A stretch of 64,000 nucleotides of DNA from Luteimonas suaedae. GTDB lineage: Bacteria > Pseudomonadota > Gammaproteobacteria > Xanthomonadales > Xanthomonadaceae. The notes under the pieces are model-generated. The model was given only the letters and a program-made list of their open reading frames with translations, was not told the DNA's origin and made no database searches. Numbering within the stretch: the first letter of the stretch is position 1; the number at the start of each line of letters is the position of its first letter. The position numbers and the translations under genes are program-made. The stretch spans positions 226,034 through 290,033 of the forward strand of contig NZ_VSSP01000005.1 of assembly GCF_008312895.1 (NCBI RefSeq). Direction: 5' to 3'. This document shows positions 29,443 through 37,453 of the stretch, piece by piece.

Positions 29443-29706
29443 TCAAACGGCCGATGGCCGCCCGTCGGGCAGCGAGACCGAGATGTCGAGCACGTCGTGG
29501 GAGCCGTCCTTGACCAGGTCGACCTTGACCGCCTCGGCATCGACGCTGACGTACTTGCGGATCACTTCCAGCAGTTCGCGCTGCAGCATCGGCAGGTAGT
29601 CCGGGGCGCCACGGCTGCTTCGCTCCTGGGCGACGATGATGCGCAGGCGCTCCTTGGCGATCGAGGCGGTGTTCTTCTTGGCTTTCAGGAAATCGAACAG
29701 ACCCAT
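29443..29706 (-). CDS. minE: Cell-division topological specificity factor MinE
   Basis: 87-residue MinE. N-terminal MinD-activating part [20 protein letters not shown], then the dimerisation region [20 protein letters not shown] and the C-terminal [20 protein letters not shown]. It stimulates MinD ATPase at the membrane and so sets the pole-to-pole oscillation that places the division site. Four bases after minD. Confidence 0.97.
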   Translation of the reverse strand: MGLFDFLKAKKNTASIAKERLRIIVAQERSSRGAPDYLPMLQRELLEVIRKYVSVDAEAVKVDLVKDGSHDVLDISVSLPDGRPSAV

Positions 29707-29709
29707 GCC

Positions 29710-30519
29710 TCAACCCCCGAACATCTTGCTGAAGAATCCCTTCTTCTCCACTTGGGTGAAGCGCATCGGCCGCTCCTCGCCCAGCAGGCGCGCCACTGCG
29801 TCGTCGTAGGCCTGTCCGGCGCTCGACTCCATATCCAGGATGACCGGCTCGCCCTTGTTGGATGCGTTGAGCACGTCGTTGGATTCCGGGATCACGCCGA
29901 TGGTCTTCAGTCCCAGCACTTCCTCGACGTCACCGATCGACAGCATCTCGCCGGTATGGACCCGCGACGGGTTGTAGCGCGTGAGCAGCAGCGATTCCTT
30001 GACCCGCTCGCCGGTCTCGGCACGGCGCGTCTTCGACGCCAGCAGCCCGAGGATGCGGTCGGAATCGCGCACCGAGGACACTTCCGGGTTCACCACCACC
30101 ACCGCCTGGTCGGCGAAATACATCGCCAGGTACGCGCCCTTCTCGATGCCCGCCGGCGAGTCGCAGACGATGTAGTCGAACTCGTCCGCGGCCAGGTCGT
30201 TGAGCACCTTTTCCACGCCTTCCTTGGTCAGCGCGTCCTTGTCGCGGGTCTGCGAGGCGGCCAGCACGTGCAGGCTGTCGAAGCGCTTGTCGCGGATCAG
30301 CGCCTGCTTCAGCGATGCCTCGCCGGTGACGACGTTGACGAAGTCGTAAACCACCCGGCGCTCGCAGCCCATGATCAGGTCGAGGTTGCGCAGGCCGACG
30401 TCGAAATCGATCACGGCAACCTTGTTGCCGCGCCGCGCCAGGCCGCTGGCAAGGCTGGCGCTGGTGGTGGTCTTGCCGACGCCGCCCTTACCGGACGTGA
30501 CTACGATGATTTCGGCCAA
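29710..30519 (-). CDS. minD: Septum-site determining ATPase MinD
   Basis: 269 aa. Deviant Walker A SGKGGVGKTTTSASLASGLA at residues 9-28, switch regions VIDFDVGLRNLDLIMGCERR and VCDSPAGIEKGA, and a C-terminal amphipathic membrane-targeting helix (KKGFFSKMFGG). Recruits MinC to the membrane and is cycled by MinE. Lies between minC and minE. Confidence 0.98.
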   Translation of the reverse strand: MAEIIVVTSGKGGVGKTTTSASLASGLARRGNKVAVIDFDVGLRNLDLIMGCERRVVYDFVNVVTGEASLKQALIRDKRFDSLHVLAASQTRDKDALTKEGVEKVLNDLAADEFDYIVCDSPAGIEKGAYLAMYFADQAVVVVNPEVSSVRDSDRILGLLASKTRRAETGERVKESLLLTRYNPSRVHTGEMLSIGDVEEVLGLKTIGVIPESNDVLNASNKGEPVILDMESSAGQAYDDAVARLLGEERPMRFTQVEKKGFFSKMFGG

Positions 30520-30532
30520 TGTCTTTCTCCAG

Positions 30533-30626
30533 GTGATTCGTGATTGGTGATTGGTGATTCGTCGTTGGAGTTCGGGATTCGTGGCGGGAGGTTGCGCTTG
30601 TGTCGAATCACCAATCCACGAATCAC
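30533..30626. repeat. Inverted repeat between minC and minD
   Basis: GTGATTCGTGATTGGTGATT at 30533 is matched in inverse by AATCACCAATCCACGAATCA near 30606, and the first arm itself is a tandem of GTGATTSG units. The 94 bp spacer sits inside the min operon, so it is transcribed and may form a strong RNA stem that tunes the minC:minDE ratio. Confidence 0.7.
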
Positions 30627-30627
30627 G

Positions 30628-31422
30628 TCACGCCAACTCGGCGATCTTGAGTTCTTCGTTTTCCAGCCAGACCTGAACCGCCTTGCCGTGCAGGTCCTTA
30701 GGGATATCTTCCAGCACTTTATAGTGCCCGGCCACGGCCACCAGCTCGGCCTGGAAGGCGCGGCAGAAGATCCGCGCCTTCTCGTTGCCCTGGGCGCCGG
30801 CCAGGGCGCGACCGCGCAGCGGGCCGTAGATGTGGATCGAGCCGTCGGCGAGGACCTCGGCGCCGGCGCCGACGGCGCCGAGCACGGTGAGGTCGCGGTT
30901 GTCGGCATAGACCTGCTGGCCGGAGCGGACCGCGCCGTTCTGTACCAGTCCGGGCTGCGCGGCGGCCGTTTCCGTGGCGGCGGGTGCGGCCCCTTTGACG
31001 GAGGAGTCCGCCGGGGCGGGCGCCCGCGCGGCCGGTGCGGGCGCGGCGGCGGTCGCCGGCTCGGGGCCGGCCCCCTCGCGCTCGTACTGGGCGCGGAACT
31101 TGGCCAGCAGCGGCAGTCCGATCTCCTGGGCCAGCTTCTCGTTGTCGCTGCTGCCCCAGGCTAGCGCCACCGGCAGCACGCCGGCGCCACGCAGGGCCTC
31201 GAGCAGGGCGCGCGCGCTGGCGGCATCCGGGGTGGCGGGCAGGCCGCCGAAATCGATCACCACCGCGGCGCGGCCGAACAGCTTGGGCGCGCGCGCGACC
31301 CGGTCGCGCATTTCCGCCGCCAACCGTTCCGGATCCAGCGTGCGCACGCGCAAGTTGGCGATGCCGACCTGGCCGAACTTGAGTTCGCCCGCTGGCTCGA
31401 AATCCACGTTCGTCGCCGCCAC
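30628..31422 (-). CDS. minC: Septum site-determining protein MinC
   Basis: 264-residue FtsZ inhibitor. N-terminal domain (VDFEPAGELKFGQVGIANLR), a Pro/Ala-rich linker (~residues 115-155), and the C-terminal beta-helix (NRDLTVLGAVGAGAEVLADG, IHIYGPLRGRALAG, ARIFCRAFQAELVAVAGHYK) that binds MinD. I placed the start at GTG 31422, two bases after the upstream GNAT stop; the longer frame overlaps GNAT coding sequence. Confidence 0.93.
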   Translation of the reverse strand: MAATNVDFEPAGELKFGQVGIANLRVRTLDPERLAAEMRDRVARAPKLFGRAAVVIDFGGLPATPDAASARALLEALRGAGVLPVALAWGSSDNEKLAQEIGLPLLAKFRAQYEREGAGPEPATAAAPAPAARAPAPADSSVKGAAPAATETAAAQPGLVQNGAVRSGQQVYADNRDLTVLGAVGAGAEVLADGSIHIYGPLRGRALAGAQGNEKARIFCRAFQAELVAVAGHYKVLEDIPKDLHGKAVQVWLENEELKIAELA

Positions 31423-31424
31423 GC

Positions 31425-32021
31425 TCAGGTTCCCGTCGAGCGCTGAGCGGGCGCCGCCACCTGCCGCGCGCGTCGCAGCCAGGGCATGTCGGGCAGTTCG
31501 TCGCCGTAACGGTCGCGGACCCAGGCGTAGCTGCACAGCTCCTTGGTCAGCATCGAGGCGCGCACGCCGGTCTCCGGCATCACGTGCTGGCCGACCTCGT
31601 GGAAGCCGAAGCTGCCGTGGAACAGCCGCGCCGGGTCGTTGTCGTGCTCGATGAACACCTCGCAGGCCAGCAGCGGGTAGCGCACTTCGGCGTAGCTCTG
31701 CACGTCGGCGTAGAACGCGCGGCCGACGCCGCCGCCGCGGCGGCGACTGGCCACGACGATGCGGTCGATGTAGAAGAACGCCTCGTGGTGTTGCCGGAAC
31801 CAGCGGAAATTGCTGCTTTCGTGGCCGGATCCGGAGCCGAAGCCGACCAGGAAACCCGTCAGGTTGCCGTCGCGCTCGGCAACCCGGAAATATTCGGCGG
31901 CATCGAAGAACCGCCTCAGGCGGGAGGCGTCGAGCGGCAGGATGGTGGGGCCGGCGGCATTGTTGAGGGCGAGGATGGAATCCAGCTCGTGCTCACGCAC
32001 GTCGCGGATGACGATCGACAT
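31425..32021 (-). CDS. GNAT-family N-acetyltransferase, first gene of the min operon
   Basis: 198 aa. N-terminal VREHELDSILALNNAAGPTI and the acetyl-CoA loop DRIVVASRRRGGGVGRAFYAD (the R/Q-x-x-G-x-G/A motif), then EVFIEHDNDPARLFHGSFGF. Probably acetylates a small amine or protein N-terminus. It ends two bases before the minC start, so it is co-transcribed with minCDE; this order is common in xanthomonads as far as I recall, with no known functional link. Confidence 0.85.
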   Translation of the reverse strand: MSIVIRDVREHELDSILALNNAAGPTILPLDASRLRRFFDAAEYFRVAERDGNLTGFLVGFGSGSGHESSNFRWFRQHHEAFFYIDRIVVASRRRGGGVGRAFYADVQSYAEVRYPLLACEVFIEHDNDPARLFHGSFGFHEVGQHVMPETGVRASMLTKELCSYAWVRDRYGDELPDMPWLRRARQVAAPAQRSTGT

Positions 32022-32274
32022 TACCTGACTTCCTCGCTGCTTGGCACACGAAAACGACCGCGGCTTCGTGCGGCCGGCCCGACGGAATGCGGTGCATGCC
32101 GGCCGGGCAGGGGATTATCGCACGCCGGGCAGTCGTCGGCGACTCGGCGCACATGACTTCTGGTGGGCTCGCGGCGGCGCATTTGCGCCTACCATCGCAA
32201 CGGCGCGTCGCCACCTGCCGGGCAGGTGTGGCGCGGCCCGTGCCGCCCACCGCTGGATCGACAGCTCCGAGAAG

Positions 32275-33480
32275 ATGATCGCGCACCTGAACCACAACCG
32301 CCTGCTGCGCTACGCCGGCATGTTCACCTGGGGCGTGACCGGCCTGCCGTTGCTGCTGTTGACGATGCCCGAGGTCGAACAGGCGGTGATGGGCGAGGAA
32401 TCGGTGCTGATGGTGAGCCGCTGGCGCGCCTGGATCGCGTGGGCGCTGTTCGGGTTCTGCTACGCCTGGCTGACCCGGGCGCTCGGCGAGCGCCGGGTGA
32501 CGCCGGTCGACCATGGCCTGGTGCTGTTGCTAGCCAGCAGTTCGATCGCGATCAGCTACTACAGCCAGAGCGGCCTGGGCAGCATCCTGCTGATGGTGGT
32601 GGCCTGCGTGCTGCCGTGGCTGCTGCCGCTGTGGATCGGCGTGGCGCTGCTGGTGCTGTGCGAGTTCGTGATCGTCCCGGTGTACGTGCGCGGCTTCGAC
32701 TTCTCCTGGGGGGAGGCGGTGGTGCAGGCGAGCCTGTACGTCGGCTTCACCGGCTTCGCCTTCGTCACCGGTTTCGTGGCGCGGCAGCAGGCGCAGGCGC
32801 GCGACGAGCAACGCCGGCTCAATTCCGAACTGCGCGCCACCCGCGCGCTACTGGCCGAGAGCGTGCGGGTCAACGAGCGCACCCGGATCTCGCGCGAGCT
32901 GCACGACCTGCTCGGCCACCACCTGACGGCGCTGAGCCTGAACCTGGAAGTCGCCAACCACCTGACCGAAGGCCGCGCGCAGGAGCACGTGGGCCAGGCG
33001 CATACCATCGCCAAGCTGCTGCTCAGCGACGTGCGCGAGGCGGTCAGCCAGCTGCGCGACGACGACGCCATCGACATGGTGGCCACGTTGCGGCCACTGG
33101 CCGAAAACGTGCCGCGGCTGCACGTGGACATGGAGTTGCCCGAACCGTTCCTGATCGACGATGCCGAGCGCGCGCACGTGCTGCTGCGCTGCACCCAGGA
33201 GATCATCACCAACGCGGTGCGCCACGCCCAGGCCGGCCGGCTGCGACTCGGCTACAGTCTGCGACAGGGCGTGGTGTGGCTGGACGCGCGTGACGACGGC
33301 CGCGGCGCCGAGATCGCGGCGATCGGCAACGGCCTGCGCGGCATGCGCGAGCGGCTGGCCGCGTATGGCGGTACGGTGGAGATCGAGACCGCGCCGGGGG
33401 AGGGATTCGCCCTGCGCATCCGCCTGCCCCTGCGCGAGCCGGCCGAGACCGGCGTGGTCGCGGCGGCGGCAGGTCAATGA
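32275..33480 (+). CDS. Membrane sensor histidine kinase (HisKA_3 type)
   Basis: 401-residue NarL/DesK-type kinase. Five to six hydrophobic helices in residues ~15-165 without a large periplasmic domain, then a coiled linker, the dimerisation/phosphoacceptor box ERTRISRELHDLLGHHLTAL (His about residue 217), and a compact ATPase domain (N box EIITNAVRHA, G box DDGRGAEIAAIGNGLRGMRE). ATG at 32275 replaces the longer frame, whose start part is Arg-rich. The signal is not deducible; the membrane helices may sense membrane state. Overlaps or abuts its response regulator. The 253 bp upstream contain an imperfect dyad (GCCACCTGCC/GGCAGGTGTGGC) at 32210-32232 that could be its operator. Confidence 0.88.
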   Translation: MIAHLNHNRLLRYAGMFTWGVTGLPLLLLTMPEVEQAVMGEESVLMVSRWRAWIAWALFGFCYAWLTRALGERRVTPVDHGLVLLLASSSIAISYYSQSGLGSILLMVVACVLPWLLPLWIGVALLVLCEFVIVPVYVRGFDFSWGEAVVQASLYVGFTGFAFVTGFVARQQAQARDEQRRLNSELRATRALLAESVRVNERTRISRELHDLLGHHLTALSLNLEVANHLTEGRAQEHVGQAHTIAKLLLSDVREAVSQLRDDDAIDMVATLRPLAENVPRLHVDMELPEPFLIDDAERAHVLLRCTQEIITNAVRHAQAGRLRLGYSLRQGVVWLDARDDGRGAEIAAIGNGLRGMRERLAAYGGTVEIETAPGEGFALRIRLPLREPAETGVVAAAAGQ

Positions 33481-33518
33481 ACGCGCCGCGAGGCGATGGC
33501 GAGCAACGGGAGAAGACG

Positions 33519-34160
33519 ATGATCCGCGTATGTCTGGTGGACGACCAAACCCTGGTGCGGCAAGGGATCCGCTCGCTGCTGGCGCTGGACGGGGACATCG
33601 AGGTGATCGCCGAGGCCGGTGACGGCCGGCAGGCGGTGGAGACCATTCCCCAGCTGGCGCCCGATGTGGTGTTGATGGACATGCGGATGCCGGTGATGTC
33701 GGGCCTGGAGGCGCTGCAGCATCTCTCGCGCAACGGGCAGTTGCCGCCGACCATCATCCTGACCACCTTCGACGACGACCAGTTGGTGCTGGCCGGTCTG
33801 AAGGCCGGGGCCAAGGGCTATCTGCTCAAGGACGTGTCGCTGGAGCAGCTGGTCGGCGCGATCCGCACGGTGGCGGGCGGTGGATCGCTGGTGCAGCCGG
33901 CGATGACCCAGCGCCTGCTGTCGGGGCTGGAGCACATGCGCAACGATTTCGTCAGCCTCGACCGGCCGGACCCGCTGACCGATCGCGAGACCGAGATCCT
34001 GCGGCTGATGGCGGGCGGCTTCTCCAACAAGGAGATCGCCAATTCGCTGGGGGTGGCCGAGGGCACGATCAAGAACCATGTGTCCAACATCCTCAGCAAG
34101 CTCGGCGTACGCGACCGCACCCGGGCCGTGCTCAAGGCCTTCGAGCTCAAGCTGGTCTGA
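33519..34160 (+). CDS. NarL/FixJ-family response regulator with duplicated 3' end
   Basis: 213 aa. Receiver with DD (CLVDDQTLV), phosphoacceptor Asp in VVLMDMRMPVMSG (about residue 54) and Lys in KGYLLKDVS; C-terminal LuxR HTH (LTDRETEILRLMAGGFSNKE, then IANSLGVAEGTIKNHVSNIL). ATG at 33519 has GGGAGAAG upstream; an ATGA overlap with the kinase stop at 33477 would give 14 more residues. Partner of the kinase just upstream. From base 34092 (the last 22 codons) the gene is repeated downstream in several tandem copies. Confidence 0.92.
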   Translation: MIRVCLVDDQTLVRQGIRSLLALDGDIEVIAEAGDGRQAVETIPQLAPDVVLMDMRMPVMSGLEALQHLSRNGQLPPTIILTTFDDDQLVLAGLKAGAKGYLLKDVSLEQLVGAIRTVAGGGSLVQPAMTQRLLSGLEHMRNDFVSLDRPDPLTDRETEILRLMAGGFSNKEIANSLGVAEGTIKNHVSNILSKLGVRDRTRAVLKAFELKLV

Positions 34161-34700
34161 CACGGAGGATGTCCCGCCCGGCGCAGCGCGCCGGGCGTTC
34201 GCGGCCCCGCGCGCCATGGCGCGCAAGCCGGTGCCGCTCACCCTCAGCAAGCTCGGCGTACGCGACCGCACCCGGGCCGTGCTCAAGGCCTTCGAGCTCA
34301 AGCTGGTCTGACACGGAGGATGTCCCGCCCGGCGCAGCGCGCCGGGCGTTCGCGGCCCCGCGCGCCATGGCGCGCAAGCCGGTGCCGCTCACCCTCAGCA
34401 AGCTCGGCGTACGCGACCGCACCCGGGCCGTGCTCAAGGCCTTCGAGCTCAAGCTGGTCTGACACGGAGGATGTCCCGCCCGGCGCAGCGCGCCGGGCGT
34501 TCGCGGCCTCGCGCGCCATGGCGCGCAGGCCGGTGCCGCTCACCCTCGGCAAGTTCGGCGTACGCGACCGCACCCGCGGCCGTGCCCTAGACCTTCGAGC
34601 TCAAGCTGGCCTGACACGGCCCGGCGCGGCACCCTCGCCGAATCCCGGCAGGCGCGACCGCACCAGATCGTGCTCGAGGCATTGGGGTCCGGACGGTCCG
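34092..34700 (+). repeat. 151 bp tandem array made from the response-regulator 3' end
   Basis: CTCAGCAAGCTCGGCGTACG starts at 34092, 34243 and 34394 (exact period 151) and, altered, at 34545; a fifth much-decayed half copy follows at ~34634. Each unit carries the last 22 codons plus stop of the regulator, then a perfect CGCCCGGCGC-AGC-GCGCCGGGCG hairpin and the palindrome GCGCGCCATGGCGCGC. Copies 1-3 are almost identical; copies 4 and 5 are degraded. The array fills most of the 720 bp gap before the SRPBCC gene. Confidence 0.93.
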
Positions 34701-34880
34701 ACGGCCGTCGGCGGCCATGCGCCGCCATGGCGCTCCAGGCCGATGTGTTCGGGTGAACGGTCCGCGGTCGTTCCGGGTGTCGTGATAACGTTTCCGGCTT
34801 GCTCGCCGATGGCCACACAAGTTGGTAGGATTGCCGATCTGCGCCCCGGCATGGCCGGGTCCGGTCCTGGAGAACCCTGA

Positions 34881-36092
34881 ATGACCCGTTTGCTTGAGAT
34901 TTTGATTTCGCTGCTGATCGTGGCCGTGCTGTTCGTGGTGGTGGGCGTCCTGCTCCCCTCCGAGCGCAACCTGGTCGAGAAGGTGGAAACCAACCGCCGC
35001 CAGACCATCGTTTTCGACACCCTCAACAGCTTTCGTCGTTTCGACGACTGGCACCCGTTGGTGCTGCGCGATCCGCGCATGCAGCTGAAAATCTCCGGCC
35101 CGGAGTCGGGCGTCGGCGCGCGTCTGGACTACAGTTCGGACAACTCGAACGTCGGTAGCGGCAGCTGGGAGATCGTCAACTCCGAACCGCGCGACCGCGT
35201 CGATTTCGAGCTTCAGGACCACCGCCGCGGCCGCGACAAGCGCACCAGTTTCGTGCTCCGTCCTACCGGCCGCGCCGGCCGCAACATCGAGATCACGCAG
35301 TCCTATCATGTCGCCTACGGCTGGGACTTGATCGGCCGCTACGCCGGCCTGTACGTCAGCCGCAACGTCGGCGACGACATGCAGCTCGGCCTGCGCCGGC
35401 TGTCCAACATGCTGGCTTCGGTGCCGAACGTCGACTACGCGGTCGAAGGCACCACCCTGCGCAACATGACCGTCGAGGAGCGTCCCGCCGAGGACCTGCT
35501 GGTGGTCAAGGCCGGCGCGGTCGAGCGCAACAACCAGGTCATCCAGGAATCCATGAAGAGCAACATGGAGTGGATCAATCGCACCATGGCGACCAACGAC
35601 CTCGAGGCGGCCGGGCCGATGCGCATCGTCTCCACCGAGCTCGGCCGCGATACCTACACCTTCGACGTGGTGCAGCCGGTGCGGCGCCAGGGCGACGACG
35701 ATGACAACGGCGACAACGGCGACGACGAGGACCAGCAGGACGAGGACCAGGTCGCCGATGAAGAGGGCGAGGAAGGCGAGGAAGGCGACGCCCCCGCGGA
35801 GCGCAAGCTCGACAACACCCCGGTGCCCGTGGTGGCCGCGCAGGGCGAAGAGCTCGAAGTCGAGACCATGGGCCCGGTGGAGTACGTGCGCAGCGAGCCG
35901 ACGCTGGTCGCCAAGGCCCGCTACACCGGCTACATGGCCGAACTGGAAAACGTCCGCAACGCCCTGCGCGCCTGGGCCATGACCCAGGGCTATGAGGCGA
36001 TCGGCCGACCTTACGAGAGCTACATCCGCGGCGTCGACGACTCGTTCACCGAGAACGGCGAATACGAGGTCTTCTGGAATCTCAAGCAGTAG
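34881..36092 (+). CDS. SRPBCC (polyketide-cyclase-like) membrane-anchored protein with acidic insert
   Basis: 403 aa. One N-terminal anchor helix (ILISLLIVAVLFVVVGVLL) followed by an SRPBCC/START-like domain (FDDWHPLVLRDPRMQLKISG, GVGARLDYSSDN) and a second AraC-effector/GyrI-like half. Residues ~273-310 form an acidic run of D/E/G/N (about 30 acidic residues) separating two conserved parts. Probably binds a hydrophobic ligand at the inner membrane; no specific function known. First intact gene after the tandem array; ends at a strong hairpin terminator. Confidence 0.8.
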   Translation: MTRLLEILISLLIVAVLFVVVGVLLPSERNLVEKVETNRRQTIVFDTLNSFRRFDDWHPLVLRDPRMQLKISGPESGVGARLDYSSDNSNVGSGSWEIVNSEPRDRVDFELQDHRRGRDKRTSFVLRPTGRAGRNIEITQSYHVAYGWDLIGRYAGLYVSRNVGDDMQLGLRRLSNMLASVPNVDYAVEGTTLRNMTVEERPAEDLLVVKAGAVERNNQVIQESMKSNMEWINRTMATNDLEAAGPMRIVSTELGRDTYTFDVVQPVRRQGDDDDNGDNGDDEDQQDEDQVADEEGEEGEEGDAPAERKLDNTPVPVVAAQGEELEVETMGPVEYVRSEPTLVAKARYTGYMAELENVRNALRAWAMTQGYEAIGRPYESYIRGVDDSFTENGEYEVFWNLKQ

Positions 36093-36125
36093 GCTGCCGC
36101 TTGCCGGCAGTCGCCGCCCGCGTCA

Positions 36126-36163
36126 CGACACGCCGCATCCTCCGGGTGCGGCGTGTCGCGTTT
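36126..36163 (+). terminator. Intrinsic terminator after the SRPBCC gene
   Basis: CGACACGCCGCA and TGCGGCGTGTCG are exact 12 bp arms with a 9-base loop, followed by CGTTTG. It lies 34 bases past the stop codon. The T-run is short, but the stem is very stable. Confidence 0.75.
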
Positions 36164-36177
36164 GTGGACCGCGCAAC

Positions 36178-36534
36178 ATGAATCCAGCCGCCCGCCGTTC
36201 GCCGCTTGCCGCCGCGGGCGCGCTGTCCGCGGCCGCCGCCATTGCGCTGGCGGCCTACGCCGCCCATGGCGTCGACGGCGAGGCGCAGCAGCGGCTGCAG
36301 ACCGCCGCCGTTTATGCGTTCGGGCATGGCGTCGCGCTGGCGCTGCTGGCGACGACGGTCGTGCGCAGGCTCGGCCGTGCAGCCTTGTCCGGGCTGCTGC
36401 TCGGCATGCTGCTGTTCTGCGGCAGCCTGGCCGGCAACGTGCTGTTCGGATGGCCGACGGCAGCGGCGCCGTTCGGCGGCATGCTGCTGATCGCCGGCTG
36501 GCTGCTGCTGGCGGTCGATTTCCTGCGACGCTGA
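36178..36534 (+). CDS. DUF423 membrane protein (YgdD-like)
   Basis: 118-residue inner-membrane protein with four predicted helices and the family pattern: AAYAAHG near residue 25, TAAVYAFGHGVALALL, then LLLGMLLFCGSLAGNVLFGW. Function unknown across bacteria. ATG at 36178 comes right after the hairpin terminator, and the gene ends 17 bp before the glycosylase start, so the two form a short operon. Confidence 0.9.
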   Translation: MNPAARRSPLAAAGALSAAAAIALAAYAAHGVDGEAQQRLQTAAVYAFGHGVALALLATTVVRRLGRAALSGLLLGMLLFCGSLAGNVLFGWPTAAAPFGGMLLIAGWLLLAVDFLRR

Positions 36535-36551
36535 GAGAAGAGGGTCGGACC

Positions 36552-37226
36552 ATGCCGCGTCATCGCCGTGGATTCGACACCGAGCAGGCGCGCGCGCACC
36601 TGGGCCGCCGCGACCGCCGGCTCGGCGGCTGGATGAAGCGGATCGGCGTCCTGGAACCCGAGCCGCGCTGGCGGCGGGCGTTCGATCCGGTCGACGCGCT
36701 GGCGCGGGCGATCCTCTATCAGCAGCTCAGTGGCAAGGCTGCGGCCACCATCGTCGGTCGGGTGGAAGCGGCGATCGGCAGCCGTCGCCTGCATGCGGAC
36801 ACCCTCGGCTGGGTCGACGATGCCGCCCTGCGCGCCTGCGGCGTGTCCGGCAACAAGGCCCTGGCCCTGCGTGATCTTTCGGCGCGCGAGGCGCGGGGCG
36901 AGATTCCGACGCTGCGACAGATGTCGACCCTGCACCAGGACGAGATCGTCGCCGCGCTCACGCCGATCCGCGGCATCGGCCGCTGGACCGTGGAGATGAT
37001 GCTGATGTTCCGCCTCGGCCGGCCCGACGTGCTGCCGGTCGACGACCTCGGCGTCCGCAAGGGCGCGCAGGTGATCGACCGCCTGGAGGTCATGCCGACG
37101 CCGAAGGAACTGCTCGCGCGCGGCGAGCGTTGGGGACCGTATCGCACCTACGCCAGCCTGTACCTGTGGCGCATCGCCGATTTCGCCACCGGCGCCAAGG
37201 CGCCGACCAAGCGCTCGCAGGAGTGA
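36552..37226 (+). CDS. DNA-3-methyladenine glycosylase II family (AlkA-type)
   Basis: 224-residue base-excision glycosylase of the HhH-GPD superfamily. Helix-hairpin-helix LTPIRGIGRWTVEMMLMFRL and the catalytic Asp in VLPVDDLGVRKG (about residue 162). It lacks the N-terminal AlkA beta domain (E. coli AlkA is ~282 aa), as in the short AlkA/MAG forms. Would excise alkylated purines; with the AlkB gene at 1.1 kb the region carries two alkylation-repair functions. Start ATG at 36552. Confidence 0.88.
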   Translation: MPRHRRGFDTEQARAHLGRRDRRLGGWMKRIGVLEPEPRWRRAFDPVDALARAILYQQLSGKAAATIVGRVEAAIGSRRLHADTLGWVDDAALRACGVSGNKALALRDLSAREARGEIPTLRQMSTLHQDEIVAALTPIRGIGRWTVEMMLMFRLGRPDVLPVDDLGVRKGAQVIDRLEVMPTPKELLARGERWGPYRTYASLYLWRIADFATGAKAPTKRSQE

Positions 37227-37257
37227 GCCCGCATTCGCCGGCAGCGTCACCGGCCGC

Positions 37258-37400
37258 GTAGGAGCGCGCCATGCGCGCGAAGCCGCGGGCATCTCCAGTC
37301 CCGGTCATCGGCGGTCTGCTGCGAACCGGGAGGCACGCTGGTCGACGGGATCACATGGCGGTGCAGTGCCCGCGGCATCGCGCGCATGGCGCGCTCCTAC
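37258..37400 (+). repeat. GTAG-headed paired REP element, copy D (diverged core)
   Basis: 143 bp. The 30-base arms are still near-perfect inverted repeats, but the core has drifted strongly (CTCCAGTCCCGGTCATCGG, AACCGGGAGGCACGCTGG). The arms are thus far better conserved than the core, which argues for selection or repeated conversion at the arms. Lies between the glycosylase and the convergent VanY-like gene. Confidence 0.82.
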
Positions 37401-37453
37401 GTTGGTGCGGATCCCACGAATGGACGTCCGGTGATCGGACCCCGGGCCTGCGC

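Noticed and set aside
34078..34880. Overlapping small frames in the tandem array as genes, or the array as a CRISPR
   Set aside because: Units are 151 bp copies of the response-regulator 3' end with no unique spacers, so not a CRISPR. The frames arise from the repeat; the possible mini-ORF is kept only as a hypothesis.
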